DNA from: Sophora flavescens
Taxonomy: Eukaryota; Streptophyta; Magnoliopsida; Fabales; Fabaceae
Assembly: GCA_030762895.1 (NCBI GenBank)
Contig: CM061065.1
Span: 68,122,200-68,186,199, forward strand
Length of the DNA stretch: 64,000 bases
Direction of reading: 5' to 3'
Shown in pieces: positions 21,908 to 33,993 of this stretch. Within the stretch, counting starts at the first letter, position 1. Each line of letters starts with the position of its first letter. Below the pieces are notes generated by a model, which was not told the origin of the DNA, ran no database searches, and worked only from the letters and a program-made list of their open reading frames with translations. Made by a program: the position numbers and the translations under genes.

Positions 21908-22700
21908 GTGTGTGTTTGGTTCTGCGGTGGTGAAAATTGATTTTGACTGAATTGATTTTATAAAATTGATTTTAGTTAGAAGTGAGTTGAAAGTAACGTG
22001 ATTTATGTTTGGATGCATTTAAAAAAAAGTGATTTTTATCAAATCATGTTGTTTGGATAGTTTGGATCAAAATTGTTTTTAAGTATTCAATTACCAAAAT
22101 TGGTTTTAACATATAGGAAATATTAAATTATTTAAATTTGTATTTATTTATAATATTTTTTATTTTAAAAATATTTTCCTCATAAAAAAATTTAAATATA
22201 TATCATGCTATGTATTGATTCTCATATACTAATTAATTATGTTTTTTTTTTTAAAAAAGATTTATTTATATATCGCTATGTTTTGATTTTTAGATATTGA
22301 ATGACATAAATTATATTATAAAATATTATAAAGGGCAATGAATTTCTGCAGAGATAGAATGAGTGAGCCTTCCACGTGGTTTATTAAAGAAACAGGGATG
22401 TGATGTGCTGCAACAAGGAGAAAGTGGAGAAACACATGCCACAACATAGAAAGGTAAGAGGAGAGGTACTGCAACATCATAGGGCAAATAAGAGAATATA
22501 TATTGTTGCTGCTAAAATAAATTTGGAATCGATTTTAGTCTGCCGCAGGAGCTTGGAATTTTAGCTTCTAGGTAAAATTGATTTTAAGGCTGGAATTGAT
22601 TATTCTTTGATGAAGCCAAACATAAGAATTTCCAATCAAATCGCATTTGGTCGATGTAAACACACGTTCATGGCCTCTAGACGCAGTTCCAGACATGCAC
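21908..22700. mobile_element. Tourist-like (PIF/Harbinger-type) non-autonomous TIR element
   Basis: 793 bases flanked by the 3-bp duplication TTA (21905-21907 and 22701-22703). The ends match as imperfect inverted repeats: GTGTGTGTTTGGTTCTGCGG against the complement of the right end, GTGCATGTCTGGAACTGCGT (14 of 20). It is AT-rich with no transposase. Removing it restores the RT reading DDLILFAESS. A second inner pair (TGTTTGG... with AAAATTGATTTTA... on both sides, left ~21913, right ~22625) suggests a layered structure. TTA duplications and the TGTTTGG end fit PIF/Harbinger; the family name is inferred. Confidence 0.75.
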
Positions 22701-23468
22701 TTAATCCTCTTTGCGGAATCTAGTATGGATCAAGTGGAAGTGATTCAAATAATCCTTGATCTTTTCTGCAAAAGCTCGTGTGATAAGGTCAGTGTGGATA
22801 AAACAAGAATTTTCTTCTCACAAAATGTTAGCTGGAATGTTAGAGGAGAAATCAGTAAAAGGTTTGGCTTTAGAAGAACTGGAGACCTCGGAAAATACTT
22901 GGGTATTCCCATCCATCACAAGAGAGCTTCGAACCAAACCTTTCATTTCCTCCTTGATAAGGTGAACCAAAGGTTAAGCAACTGGAAAGCTAAAATGCTT
23001 TCAATGGCTGGTAGGGTTACTTTAGTGAGGTCCGTGCTGCAGGCCATCCCAAACTACGTTATGCAAACAGTTGCTTTGCCTCTAAGCATCTGTGATGAGA
23101 TTGATAGAAGATGTAGGGCGTTTGTGTGGGGTGATGATGAGCGGCAAAAAATAATTCATAATGTTGCGTGGAATTATATTTGTGAGCCCAAGGCTTCGAG
23201 AGGCTTGGGTTTAAAATCCATGCATGACATGAACAAAGCCTTTATCATGAAAGCTGGGTGGAACCTTAGTGTGCGCAAGAAGGCGTTATGGGTTTCAGTG
23301 ATTAGATCGAAGTACAAGTGTGGGAACGGTGCTCGGCCCACAGTGGACATGAATAAACAGGGTTCAAATTTTTGGAGAGGTGTTTGCAAAAACTGGGACA
23401 GCTTTGAGAAGAATATTGAGTGGCGCATAGGGAATGGTTCTCAAATTATGTTATGGACGGATGCTTGA
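22701..23468 (+). pseudogene. LINE ORF2: reverse transcriptase thumb and connection
   Basis: Continues RT after the TIR element: LILFAESS, then DLGKYLGIPIHHKR, FLLDKVNQRLSNWKAKMLSMAGRVTLV and FVWGDDERQKIIH, all typical of plant L1 RT C-terminal regions. The run is open from 22701 to a stop at 23466-23468, then continues in the same region with GNGSQIMLWTDA. It is the longest uninterrupted stretch of this LINE. Confidence 0.87.
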
Positions 23469-24707
23469 GTCCCAACCCATACTTCTCTTCTGGAAAAAGC
23501 TCTGAAGCAGGTGGATGAAGACATGTTAAATGCTACAGTGGAAGGTTTCGTTAATCAATATGGTGCTTGGGACATGGAGAAGTTGCACTCCTGGCTTCCG
23601 AATGATGTTTGTGACCAGATCAGAGCTTTAGTTCCCTCGGTTTTGAATTCTGAGGATGCTTCGGCTAGGAAGGGTACTCCAGATGGTAGTTTTTCAGTGT
23701 CATCTGCATACAAGGTTTTGTCTTCTTCCAATAGTTTTTCGAACCCGTTGTACGTGAATATTTGGAGGTGGAGAGGGCCTGAAAGACTGAGATTACATTT
23801 GTAGAACACAGAAGCTGAAGACACATTGCATGTCATGAGGGATTGCCCTCATGCGAGATCAGTGTGGCATTTGGTTTCTCGGGGTTACATGACCATCCAG
23901 CAGTTCTATACAGATGGTTTAGATGAGTGGATGATGTCAAATTTGCAATCACGTTCTTCTTCTAATAACATCCCTTGGTCGATTATTTTTGGAGCCACTT
24001 TAGTTTCTATTTGGCACCAACGTAATGAAGCCATCTTTTATGATATTTCTCCTTTGCCTAGTAGCCTCAATGTTAGAATTAAGAGGTTAGCTCAGGACGT
24101 TATCCATAGTTTTTCTGTGGATCGTGCGTTAGGAGGTAACCATTCCTCAGACCTTGCCGGGTGCCAGATTGCTTAGAGGTTCCCACCTGAAGGTAGGTTC
24201 AAGTTAAATTGTGATGGAGCGATGGATGGCAATGGGCGAGCAGCTTGTGGAGGTATTGTTAGAGACCGCACCGGTGAAGTTGTGTTTTCTTTTGCTAAGG
24301 ACCTTGGTACCTGTTCAATAGTTCATGCAGAGCTTTGGGTAATTTATTGGGGTATTAAGTTGGCTTGGGATAGAGGATTCCGGTGCTTGAATGTTGAATC
24401 TGATTCTCAGGTGGCTATTTCCCTCATTCGGAATAGGTGTGAGCCCTCTCACCCTTATCAAGCTTTGATCAATAATATTATGCACTTCTGCCAGAATGGG
24501 CGTAACTTCTGTTGGTCTCATGTTTTTCGTGAAGCAAATCAAGCGGGGGATGCTTTGGCTAAACACGGTCTCTCCTTAAAAGGCTAGTGTAGGATTTTTT
24601 ATGTTAGACCGAACTTTCTGTCTTTGATTATTTCAGCTTTTTTTCCGTGGCTTTTAATTTGTTTCTTGCTTGGGCTTAGTCCCTTTTATTCACCAAAAAA
24701 AAAAAAG
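23469..24707 (+). pseudogene. LINE ORF2: zinc-binding remnant and RNase H, with poly(A) tail
   Basis: 23511-23804 holds the region before the zf-RVT motif (SFSVSSAYKVL, IWRWRGPERLR). Most of zf-RVT is deleted: the text jumps from RLRLHL to NTEAEDTLHVMRDCPHA. RNase H at 24190-24587 has NCDGAMDGNGRAACGGIVRD, VHAELW, VESDSQVAI and HVFREANQAGDALA, with the acidic residues present. A stop at 24174-24176 precedes it. The 3' UTR ends in A12 at 24695-24706. Confidence 0.85.
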
Positions 24708-25404
24708 TATGGTTCAAACTTAATTAATTAAACAAAACAACTTCACTCACTCACTCCCTCATATACACGGCCCAAACCCCATTCCCACACTTAACCAAAT
24801 TTCTTTCTCTTCCTATTACACATTCAAGCTTGTTCTTAACAAAAACACAAAGAACTTCATAGTGTTCTTGATAAGTTCTTCATTTCTTCTCAAGTTCTTG
24901 ATCAAATTTCTTCATTCCAAGGTGGGGAATCTCTTCCTCATCTTCATAGCTTCATTAATCATCCATCAATCTTCATTTTCATCAACCATTTCACAAACTT
25001 CTATTCTTAGATCTAGATTTTCAAATAATCCTAGAAAATTGTAGAAAAATCATTTAAATGTGAAACCAATTTCTATGATCTTTATATAACTTATATTTTG
25101 ATTATGTAAGAGCATGGAAGCAAAATAATTTTCCTTCCTATTTTTCTTTACATGGCAAAATTGATGCTTGAATGGCCAAATGAGATTTTGTTCAACTTTT
25201 AACTTAGATGAGGTTGGTTATAAGCTATCTAGGGTTTGTGTTCTAAATCTAAGAGTTTGAAAACAAAAGAAATTTCTAACTAAATTTTCTAGCCTTGGCG
25301 AATTTGTGCTCATGTAGGCTAAATGTGTTTTCTTCAATCTTTAAGTGTATAATGATTTGTATGAACTATCTAAGGTGTGTAAGTTTTAGATCCAAGAGCA
25401 TGTG
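24708..25404 (+). repeat. TGTAACA repeat copy 1, right part
   Basis: Resumes after the LINE with the duplicated TATGGTTCAA. It shares TAGATCTAGA, CTAGAAAATT(G/A)TAGAAAAAT and AAACCAATTTCTATGATC with copy 2 (~26390-26460). It ends at GATCCAAGAGCATGTG, immediately before copy 2 starts, so the two copies abut head to tail. Confidence 0.6.
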
Positions 25405-26929
25405 TGTAACACCCCGATTTTTCTACTTTCTAAGATCGGTATAAATATAAATAAACGTTTATATTTTTATCTGAAACTTAGAAAATGACTTTGGGAAAAC
25501 CAAAGTCATATTCATATTATACTTATTTTTATAAGTATACGGTTAAATTTTGGGTTGAAAATTCAGACGGAACCCGGTCTGCGTTTTTGCTGACAGTAAG
25601 ATTTTAGTGGTCAAAAAACCTAATTTTGACTCGTGAACCAAATGAATAGATTTTATATCTCATTTCCAACGATATAGGTTATTTTGAAAATTTTCAAAAT
25701 AAATAGGTTATTATATTTGATTCGGGCGTAAAAACCTAAATCGGGTAATCGACGGAGTCAAGAACGGACTTGCAGAGATAAAACCCGACATCGGATGAGG
25801 AGACATCTTGCTACCTAGGGTGGTGAGTCAGAGGGGTGACTCACCTAGCATTTAAGTCATATGATGATAGGTTTATGTGTGAAAAGACCAAAATACCCCT
25901 AACTTAACCTATCCTAGTAAAATATTAACCATGGTTAAGGCAAGACAAGTACAAATTGACTACTTCCTCTTGCTTTTGTGGACACAAATTAGCCACACCT
26001 AGAACCAATCCTCACCACATGTTTGTCATGATGGCTTTTGGAGTGAAATGATCAAAATGTCCTTAAGTTCTAACTTAATCACAAAATTGCCCTAAGTGAA
26101 ATTACACCTTTGTCCTTAAATGGAAAATAATTTGGACCCTTTAGCCCCTCAAGTCCCACGGCCATAACACCTTTCTTTGGCCATTTCATTTGTTTCATAA
26201 TACTTTAACAAGTTCATATGCTTTTCTCTCAAAGTTCATAAGTTCCTACAACTAAGTTTGTGAAGAAACTATTTGATCTTGGACTCTTTTTCAATCTTCA
26301 AGAGGTATACCTTGTTCTACTCACTCAATCATCTCTATGTTCTTCAATAATTTTTATGATTCAAGGCCATGATCATCATTTTCTATTGTTAGATCTAGAA
26401 GTTTGAAAATCTCTAGAAAATTATAGAAAAATTATATGATCATGAAACCAATTTCTATAATCTTATTATCATCTATATATTCAAGATCCAAGAGTATGCA
26501 TCCAACACAAATTTCTTGCTAATTTATCTTATCAAGGCCGAACCCTAACAAGTGGGGGGGGGGGAGGAACTTTGTTCATTTTTTTTTAAAAAGTGATCAT
26601 TGATTTCATCTTTCTATTACCAATATATGTTTAATCCAAGTTATTGTATCAAAATAAAATTCTTAGCTTATGTTTTCATCAATGGCCGAAAATGAGTTTG
26701 TGAGGGTTTGAGATGTTTTGATTTTATATTTAACTTGGGACAATTTTCCTAAACTCTATGATGCTCTAGGTTAATAAATCATTTTTTGAAACCTCTAGCC
26801 CATATTTTGTGTCATGGCCGAAAATTTGGTTTTTGAAGCTTGAAGTATTTTATTTCAATCTTTGTATTTTAATCATTGATTTAGAGTTTTAAGTGATTAA
26901 GGATCGCTAATCCAAGAGCTTAGGAAGTG
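25405..26929 (+). repeat. TGTAACA repeat copy 2
   Basis: Begins TGTAACACCCCGATTTT and follows copy 1 word by word (see 10705). Length ~1.5 kb; non-coding. It contains a G12 run at ~26552-26563 and three spaced ATGGCCGAAA or AAGGCCGAAC words. LTR-like in style, but no PBS or polypurine tract adjoins it. Confidence 0.6.
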
Positions 26930-26939
26930 TGGTCTTTCA

Positions 26940-27489
26940 CACTTTAGATACATGATCTATAAAGACCTCTGGGGACTTCCAATAAACAGTAGAAATGTGG
27001 AATTCATCTACCCCATTAGATGGGCAAAGGAGATCTCAAAGAAACCCTGCCCTACTCCAAAGCCTATCACAGATGAACCTGTTGCTGAAGAACGTGATCA
27101 AATTGTCATTGCTGATAGTTTAGAAGATACTGCTGAATCCTTTCACTAACAGAGCTCATCCGAAAGACAATTTTATCAACCTTTAGCACTAGTTGTAATG
27201 CACCGTGAATATCATTCAAGAACACTAAGTACCTTTCAAGAGTCTGCAGAAAGATCAAGGCAACAGACTTTGCCATCTAATATTGAAGAAGTTCTTGGAA
27301 AACTAGTTGATGAAAGCGTTGGCAAGTTAATAGATGAGAAGTGGACTTCAAGAAGAGTCAAACTCAGAACCCTCCTCCCCCACCACCTCATCCTGCTTAA
27401 TCTTTATTCTTTTTTTGTACTGACAATGATGGTCCTCTCCTTTTACCTTTTTAGCTGATGGCAAAAAGGGAGAGAAATGAAAGAATTTA

Positions 27490-27552
<63 letters not shown>

Positions 27553-27838
27553 AGTTTTTGAAAAGCTTTTATGTGTTTGCATGTGCATATTCTTTTCTAC
27601 TTACTAAACTGTTCTGATACTTATGTTTGCTTATTTGCTTTGATATATGATGCTCTGATACTTATGTTTATTTATTCCCTTATATAGACTCTAAGTATGA
27701 TAAGTTGTTGCACCTATCTGTTAACTTATCATTCTGCTTAAGCATTTGACTGCTTTGTCTTAAGGGGAGCCCTGCAAGCTCTCTTAGACTTTGTTTTTCA
27801 AATTTAATTAGTTTTGTCATCATCAAAAAGGGGGAGAC
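26940..27838 (+). pseudogene. 3' internal region of a SIRE-like copia element
   Basis: Two in-frame pieces (26952-27149, 27198-27458) encode hydrophilic sequence (YKDLWGLPINSRNVEFIYP; then a helical EVLGKLVDESVGKLIDEKW) separated by a TAA. No domain can be named; the position just before a polypurine tract fits the extra 3' coding region of SIRE-type elements. A (TA)n microsatellite follows at ~27493-27546. The polypurine tract AAAAAGGGGGAGAC is at 27825-27838. Confidence 0.4.
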
Positions 27839-28135
27839 TGTTGGAACCAAAGTGGTTTTAGATTTAATAATCTCTAAGTTTTGATGCTAACAAAAGGATT
27901 AAATTTGCTTGCCAAAGTGTTAGTTGAGATCTAACATGTGCTTTCAGTTATGCAGGAATACTTTGATATAAGTAAAATAAATTTTGGATAAGTTTTCATT
28001 GAAAAATAAGCGTCCACCCTTGTAGACGGGCTGATAAAAAACATTGGTAAAGTTACTTCTTTATACTAGCTTACTTAAGTAGACGAAGCTCTAAATATTT
28101 GCTAGATGAATACCTAAATAAATTGTTAGGAACAG
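27839..28135 (+). repeat. 3' LTR of SIRE-like copia element, left part
   Basis: Starts TGTTGGAACCAAAG directly after the polypurine tract and contains AAGTTTTGATGCTAACAAA, a word typical of SIRE/Maximus LTRs. It is cut at 28135 by the minus-strand Athila-type element and resumes at 34753. Confidence 0.6.
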
Positions 28136-29447
28136 TGTTGAATATTTGGCAAGTGTACCAAATCGCTACAAGCAATAAAGTGAGAGTAGAGTATCAATCC
28201 CAATGAGGATTATGATCAAGTATCAACATGGCTTAGGCAATAGCTATTTGAACCAATGAATGTCATGTTTATAAAAGATTTTTTATGAATTTTTGATTAC
28301 AAGTTGTCACAAGAATGAATGAATGCAATGCAAGTAAAGAATGAATTCAATCAAGGCAAAAATGGTTAGGTGTCGAAATCCTCCAATTATTCACTCGATG
28401 TAGCTTTATTCAATCCAAATTCCAATTCATTCCACTCAATTGACATTAAAATCACTAACTTAGATTTATCCCTAATTCCTTAGGTGATAATCCTTTTGAA
28501 CTAATTAAGAAGCCTAATTCCTTAGGTCATTCAACGATTAGCACAAACATTAAGCATGAGATTCATAAGAATGCATTGCAATAGAGTTCTATTCCTAGAA
28601 TCAACATTCCAATGGTAATCTACTTCAATTCCAATCCAATAACCAATTTTCCAATTGTGAAATTGAATCCAAAATCAATTCTAGGTTGATTAATCCAAGA
28701 AAAGCATTAAGCATAGAAGAGATTAACCAAACTGAACGAAATAGAATTGAAATCAGAGATAGAAGTCAATTACATCAAGCTTCAAATTGAAATCATCCTA
28801 AACCTAACCTAAATGATCTAGCTACTCATATTAGAAAGGGAGAAGAGAGAAGAACATGAGAGGAAGAGTGTGGAAGACTCCATGGAAGCTCCAAGTCTTG
28901 TTCCCAGGCTTGAATCCTCAAGGAAGTGGAGAGAAAATAATGAACCAAAGTGAGAAAATGTGAAAAATGAGCTGAAGATCCCGTTTCAACTGCAGAAACA
29001 TGAGTTTATAGGTTCTCTACACGTCACCCAGTGCTGAGCGTCCTGATCCCAGCGCTGGGCTCTTCAGAACTGCCCGAAGCCTGGTCTCTGTCTGCAGCTA
29101 GCGCTGAACGCAGCACACCAGCATTGAGCGCTGGTTCTTCTGCAGCATGCTGGAGCTGAGCGCCCATACACCAGCGCTGAGCGCTGGTTCTTGGTCTGCA
29201 CCTGTTGTTTTCTTCGGTTTCTGTCTGGGCTGAGAGCCCAGTTCTAGAGCTGAGCACTCGGACTTCAATCCTGCATATTTTTTACATCTTTTGAGTATAT
29301 TTTTAACATAAAAGGATCAAAACTCTAATCCAACTTTATTCATATCAAAGTATGTATTTTCCTATCACTTTTCCTATGATTTCTAAGATTATTTACAAAC
29401 TCTTTCCTAATTACACTTCCAAACTAACATAAATTGCACCTTCATCA
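28136..29447 (-). repeat. 3' LTR of Athila-type element 2
   Basis: 1312 bases. It carries a GC-rich repeat (29020-29265) of AGCGCTGAGCGCT-type words, then (in element orientation) a TATA-like CCTATAAACTC at ~29005-29015. The partner LTR at 33994-34752 has lost ~550 bases including this TATA. Confidence 0.9.
29020..29265. repeat. GC-rich AGCGCT repeat in LTR of element 2
   Basis: Repeated words AGCGCTGAGCGCTGG, CCAGCGCTGGGCTCTT and GAGCGCCCATACACCAG, each containing the palindrome AGCGCT. Related words recur inside the element at 30915-31020 (CTCAGCGCTAGG, GCGCTCAACGCTC). Confidence 0.75.
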
Positions 29448-31439
29448 CAACCCCAAACTTGGAGTTTTTGTTTGTCCTCAAGCAAACAATTAGATTCACA
29501 TAAGGGTTTGAGAAATGGATTTTCATGTTCAATTCTCTTGTGAAGCACATTACTCATGCAAGACTTCAATTCCTTAACACTTTTGCAAAATGCACAAGCC
29601 TCGCATAATCATTCATAAATTCCAATGGATCACATGCTTCATGCTTTAAAACAATCAAACATACTACAAAATTAGCTCCATTGAATGCACAAGAAAATCC
29701 CTTGCAACCTCTCTATTTAGTGCTTCACACATCCTCACTTGGTGATATTTGCTCTCAATTCCAATCATCGTGCACTCCCCAATCCTAATCTTGACAAGAT
29801 TCTAAGCACACATCATAAATGTTAATGCAACACATATCATGAGGTCTTTTATTTGGTTATAATGGGGCTAAGGTAGGGGTGGATAGAATCAAGTATATAG
29901 GCTAGACTACTTTGGCTTCAAGTAATGTGGACTCTCTTGGGATTTCCCTTACTTAGCTAATACACAAGCACATAGAACACAATTTGTGCTATTTTCCTTT
30001 TTATTTTATTTATAACTCTCGTTTTCTTTTATTCTTTTGTTTTCTTATTGTTTCATTCTCTTTTCATTCTTTTCTTTTTCATCTTTCTATTTTGCCTTTT
30101 TCTCACTTTTGTATACTTTCTTTGTTTCTTTTTCTCTTTGGCTTTTTCTATTTTTTTTTTCTAGTAGGCATCTTTAGTGGCCTACTTTCACCCCCAAACT
30201 TTATTTGCTTACTTGTCCCTAAGCAAGAGAACAATCCCAAACTTAAGTCCAAACATTCCTCTAAGCCAAAGTAGTGGGACAAAATGGTTTTTTCGCTTTT
30301 TGGCTTGTAATGTGCTATCATTCCAAGAAAAATAGGCCAAGGCTCAATTGGGCATAGCAATGGAAAATGATAGGATAGCAATTATGGCCCTGAGCTTGAA
30401 CAAAGAATTATGGCCTCAATCATTTATGTATATACAAGAACAATGTGATAGTAACAAGCATCAAGGCAAGAAAAAGTGAGAACATGCAAGTGATGGTCAA
30501 TCACACATGAAAGAAATCAAGTAATATGGATAATGTGCCAGAGCATTTGGGCTCAAAAGCTCACAGTTCACGGTTATGTGCAAGAGCAAATCCATGCATT
30601 CAACATTGCATAAATCATAGCATGAAAAATTGTCACAAACAATTCACAAGGATCAATGGTTTCAATGAAATCATATGCTCAGCAAGTATAAATTGCATCA
30701 TGTTAGAAATTTCAGCCAAGCAAAAGTTCTATGCTTACTAGAGAATCTACACAAAAATCCATTCAAAACACAAGTTTGTGCTAAATATGTAAGTTTGGGC
30801 AATTTATTCAACTATAACTAACTAAAAATTAAGGAGGATTAAAAAGTAAAGAGTTTAGAGCACCCTCTTTCTTCTACACAATGGATGAGCATGTGCCAAA
30901 AAAAAAATAACCGGCTAGCACTCAGCGCTAGGAATCCACGCTCAGCACCCAAGGTGCAGTATTTTCTGCTGAAACTGCTTTCTTTCTGCGCTCAACGCTC
31001 ACAGTAGCGCCCGACGCCCACACAGGGTCATTTTCACCCTTCTTTTGTGTCATTTCTCCCCTTCCTTTGGTCCACTTTCCTTAGATGTGCATGCACAACA
31101 ATTACAAACAATTATATCACAATATCAAGCCTACACATCAAGGAACTACTCAATTATCTCAATTAACTACTTATGCTTGAAAGATACGGAAGAAAAAGAA
31201 CAAAAATGTAAGAAGAGAAATGCTTGGGTTGCCTCCCAAGTAGCGCTTCTTTAACGTCACTAGCTTGACGCCTGATTATTTGACGCTCAAGGTGGCTTGA
31301 ATGATAAGAAGAATGGAGCATTTTTGTTGCTTTTCTTGCCACCACTCCTCACATTGTTCTCAACATCAACCAATGGTGTATTGCCCTTCTTTGATGAATT
31401 ATCTTCTTTTGGCCAAAGTGGTTGGAATTGAGATGACCA
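29448..31439 (-). other. Non-coding 3' internal region of element 2 with conserved hairpin block
   Basis: No family ORF. On the plus strand the complement of AAGTTTGGGG lies at 29451-29460 (polypurine tract beside the LTR) and 30192-30201, with a one-mismatch copy at 30235-30244. A T-rich stretch covers 29990-30170. GC-rich AGCGCT words lie at 30915-31020. The hairpin block (31222-31258) matches elements 1 and 3 almost base for base. Confidence 0.7.
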
Positions 31440-33841
31440 TTAAGACTTCTTTTTCCTTCTTTTCCCATTGATCTTCTTTTTCTTCTCATGTTCATCTTTG
31501 TGAATTTCTTGAACCTCTTGATTTTGCACAAAATGAACTTGAGCATGGATAATTGGTGAAGTTCCCATAGGCCCCTTGTCAAACATGTTCACAACCATTT
31601 GTTGTTCATTCACCCTTAATATAAGCTCGCCTTTTGATACATCTATCAAAGCTCCGGCGGTAGCTAAGAAGGTTCTTCCCAAAATCAACGGAATGCTCAC
31701 ATCTTCCTCAATATCCAACACAAAGAAATCCATGGGAAATATGAACTTTCCTACTTTCACAAGTCCTCCACCAAACCATATGGTCTCCTAATTGATATAT
31801 CCGCAAGTTGCAATGAGATCATGGTTGGTTCCACATCATGAATGCCAAGTCTCTTCATCATGGATAATGGCATAAGATTGATACTTGCCCCAAGGTCGCA
31901 TAGGGCTCTAGCCTTTATTACATCTCCAATGACGCAAGGAATTGTAAAGGATCCGGGATCCCTCAACTTAGGTGGAAGCTTGTGTTGGATAATTGAGCTA
32001 CAATTTTCAGTCAAAGCCACTACCTCACTTGGTTCAAATTTTATCTTCTTTGCAAGCCATTCCCTCATGAACTTTGCATATGATGGCATGCTCTCTAATG
32101 CTTTGGCAAAAGGAATATTTATTTGCAATTGTTTGAAGATATCCACAAACCAATCAAACTACTCTTCTTTCTCTTTCCTCTTCTTCTCGATTGGGTATGG
32201 CACTTTCACATAAGAAGGAATCTCTTGTGGCTTGCCACTTTCTTTCAAAAGTTGACTATTCGTCTTTCTCAAGATGGAATTTTCATCAACTAATTTCAGC
32301 TTCTTTTCCTTCCTATCATCTTGAGGTTCCTCTTCTTCTTTCCTCTTTGAACTCTCTTCTTTCTCACTAGTATCAACCATCTTCTTTCTTAATTCAGAAT
32401 TTTCAGCATTTTGACTTGAGGAATGCTCAACACCCGACTCTACTAACTTCCCACTTAGCAACATGCCTCCTTTGGATTATTAGTGGTATTTCCAGAAAAT
32501 CCTGCACTTACTACACTAGAAACTTGTTTAGAAAGGTGTCCAATCTGCACTTCAAGGTTCTTTATTGATGCATCGGTATTCTTGAAATTAGATTGTGTGA
32601 CTTGGATGAATTGTGCAAGGGTGCTCTCCCACTTGTTCATTCTCTCATCGGTATCACGATGTGGTTGATTTTGAAGTAGTGGTTGTTGTGAAGATGTGTT
32701 GTCTTGTGGAGCTTCTTGTGACCAAGGAAGGTTAGGGTGCTTCTTCCAATTTTGATTATAGGAGTTTGAGTAAAAATTCTGCCCTTGTCTTAGAAAATTC
32801 CCCACGTACTTTGCTTCCTCTTGAGAACTTAGAGATGCTTCACAATTACCATTATCATGCTCTCCTCCACAAAAATCACAACTCGTGACTTGTTGTCCTT
32901 GTGTTGGCCCTAAACTCATAGCATTTAGTTGCTTTGTTATTGCCTCCAATTGATTAGTGTTGATTTTGTTTTGAGCCAAAATTGCATTTTGGGAGTTAAG
33001 CTCTATCATCCCCTTTGTTGAAGTACCTCCTCTATCATGATTCATGAGATAATCATTAGATGCCATGGCTTCAACCAACCTCAAGCTTCTTCCGCGGTTT
33101 TTGAATTCATAGAACCTCCCGCCGATGCATCTAACATTAACTTTGTACGAGGTCTCAATCTATTACAAAAGATTTGCATTTGTTGGAGATCATCAAAGCC
33201 ATGATTAGGACACTTCCTTAGGAGCTCCTTGAATCTTTCCCAAGCATCATATAGAGTCTCACCATCACGTTGCACAAAGCTTGAAATATCACCTCTCATC
33301 TTCACAAACTTAGACGGTGGAAAATATCATGCCAAGAATTTTTCTTCCAAGTCATCCCAAGTAGTGATGCTTCCCCTTGGTTGAGATTGGAGCCAAGACT
33401 TGGCTCTATCTCTCAATGAAAACGGGAACAACCGCAACCTTATCGCATCATCCGTAGCTCCATTAATCTTGAGAGTCTCGCATATCTCTAGAAAATTCGA
33501 GACATGATTATTTGGATCTTCGGCATCACTTCCTCCAAATTGATTTTGTTTCATGATATGGAGCAATGCTGGCTTGATCTCAAAATTATTTGCGGCTACT
33601 GGTGTCTAACAATACTTGAATGATTCCGGTTGGTAGGACCATGAGAATATTCTCCCATTGTCCTTCGGATACCTTGCACATTTTCAGCCATGATAACCTC
33701 TTGTTAAACTTGTGATGTAGAAGAAGAATTCACTTTTTCCTTGCTTCGCTTCTTCCTTTCTTTTGATGCTTTTCGATTCTTCTTTGCGGTCTTTTCAATT
33801 TCGGGATTAAATAATAGCTCACCTATAGATTTACCTCGCAT
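31440..33841 (-). pseudogene. gag-protease of Athila-type element 2, broken
   Basis: Start at 33841 (MRGKSIGELLFNPEIEKT). Gag domain at 33566-33081 (LRLFPFSLRDRAKSWL, LYDAWERFKELLRKCP, LDASAGGS), knuckle CDFCGGEHDNGNC (CX2CX3HX4C), a Lys/Glu-rich linker (32464-32159), then the protease ALCDLGASINLMPLSMMKR and IPLILGRTFL (32146-31440). Lesions: a stop near 33715, a shift near 33600, a stop at ~33325, and shifts near 33085, 32460, 32150 and 31760. A Lys-rich tail ends at 31440. Gag forms particles and protease matures them; no polymerase is encoded. Confidence 0.85.
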
Positions 33842-33969
33842 TCACTACACAAAATCTCAAACAAGGTGAGAATATCCAATATATCAATTATTTAACCAAC
33901 AGAAAATTAACACAAAGAAAAATGTTCAAATTAACAATGCCTTAGCCTTGTTGATATTGAAATCAACAA

Positions 33970-33987
33970 TCCCCGGCAACGGCGCCA
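33970..33987 (-). other. Primer binding site of element 2
   Basis: Complement reads TGGCGCCGTTGCCGGGGA, identical to elements 1 and 3, six bases from the 5' LTR edge at 33994. Confidence 0.85.
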
Positions 33988-33993
33988 AAAACT

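Larger units (their letters stand above)
11432..24707 (+). mobile_element. L1-type LINE with RNase H, split by two later insertions
   Basis: Flanked by the 10-bp duplication TATGGTTCAA (11422-11431 and 24708-24717), with a poly(A) tail at 24695-24706. Order: ORF1 C-terminal part, endonuclease, RT, zinc-binding region remnant and RNase H. The 5' end is truncated inside ORF1, as is usual for LINEs. An Athila-type element (12170-19735) interrupts ORF1 and a Tourist-like element (21908-22700) interrupts RT. Removing both restores continuity of the reading. Many stops and shifts remain, so the copy is inactive. Confidence 0.9.

Noticed and set aside
27493..27546. (TA)n tract as an origin or matrix attachment site
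   Set aside because: A plain dinucleotide microsatellite; nothing else supports such a role.
29990..30274. 96-codon Phe/Leu-rich ORF resembling a membrane protein
   Set aside because: Produced by a T-rich non-coding tract in element 2; no start context or homologue sign.
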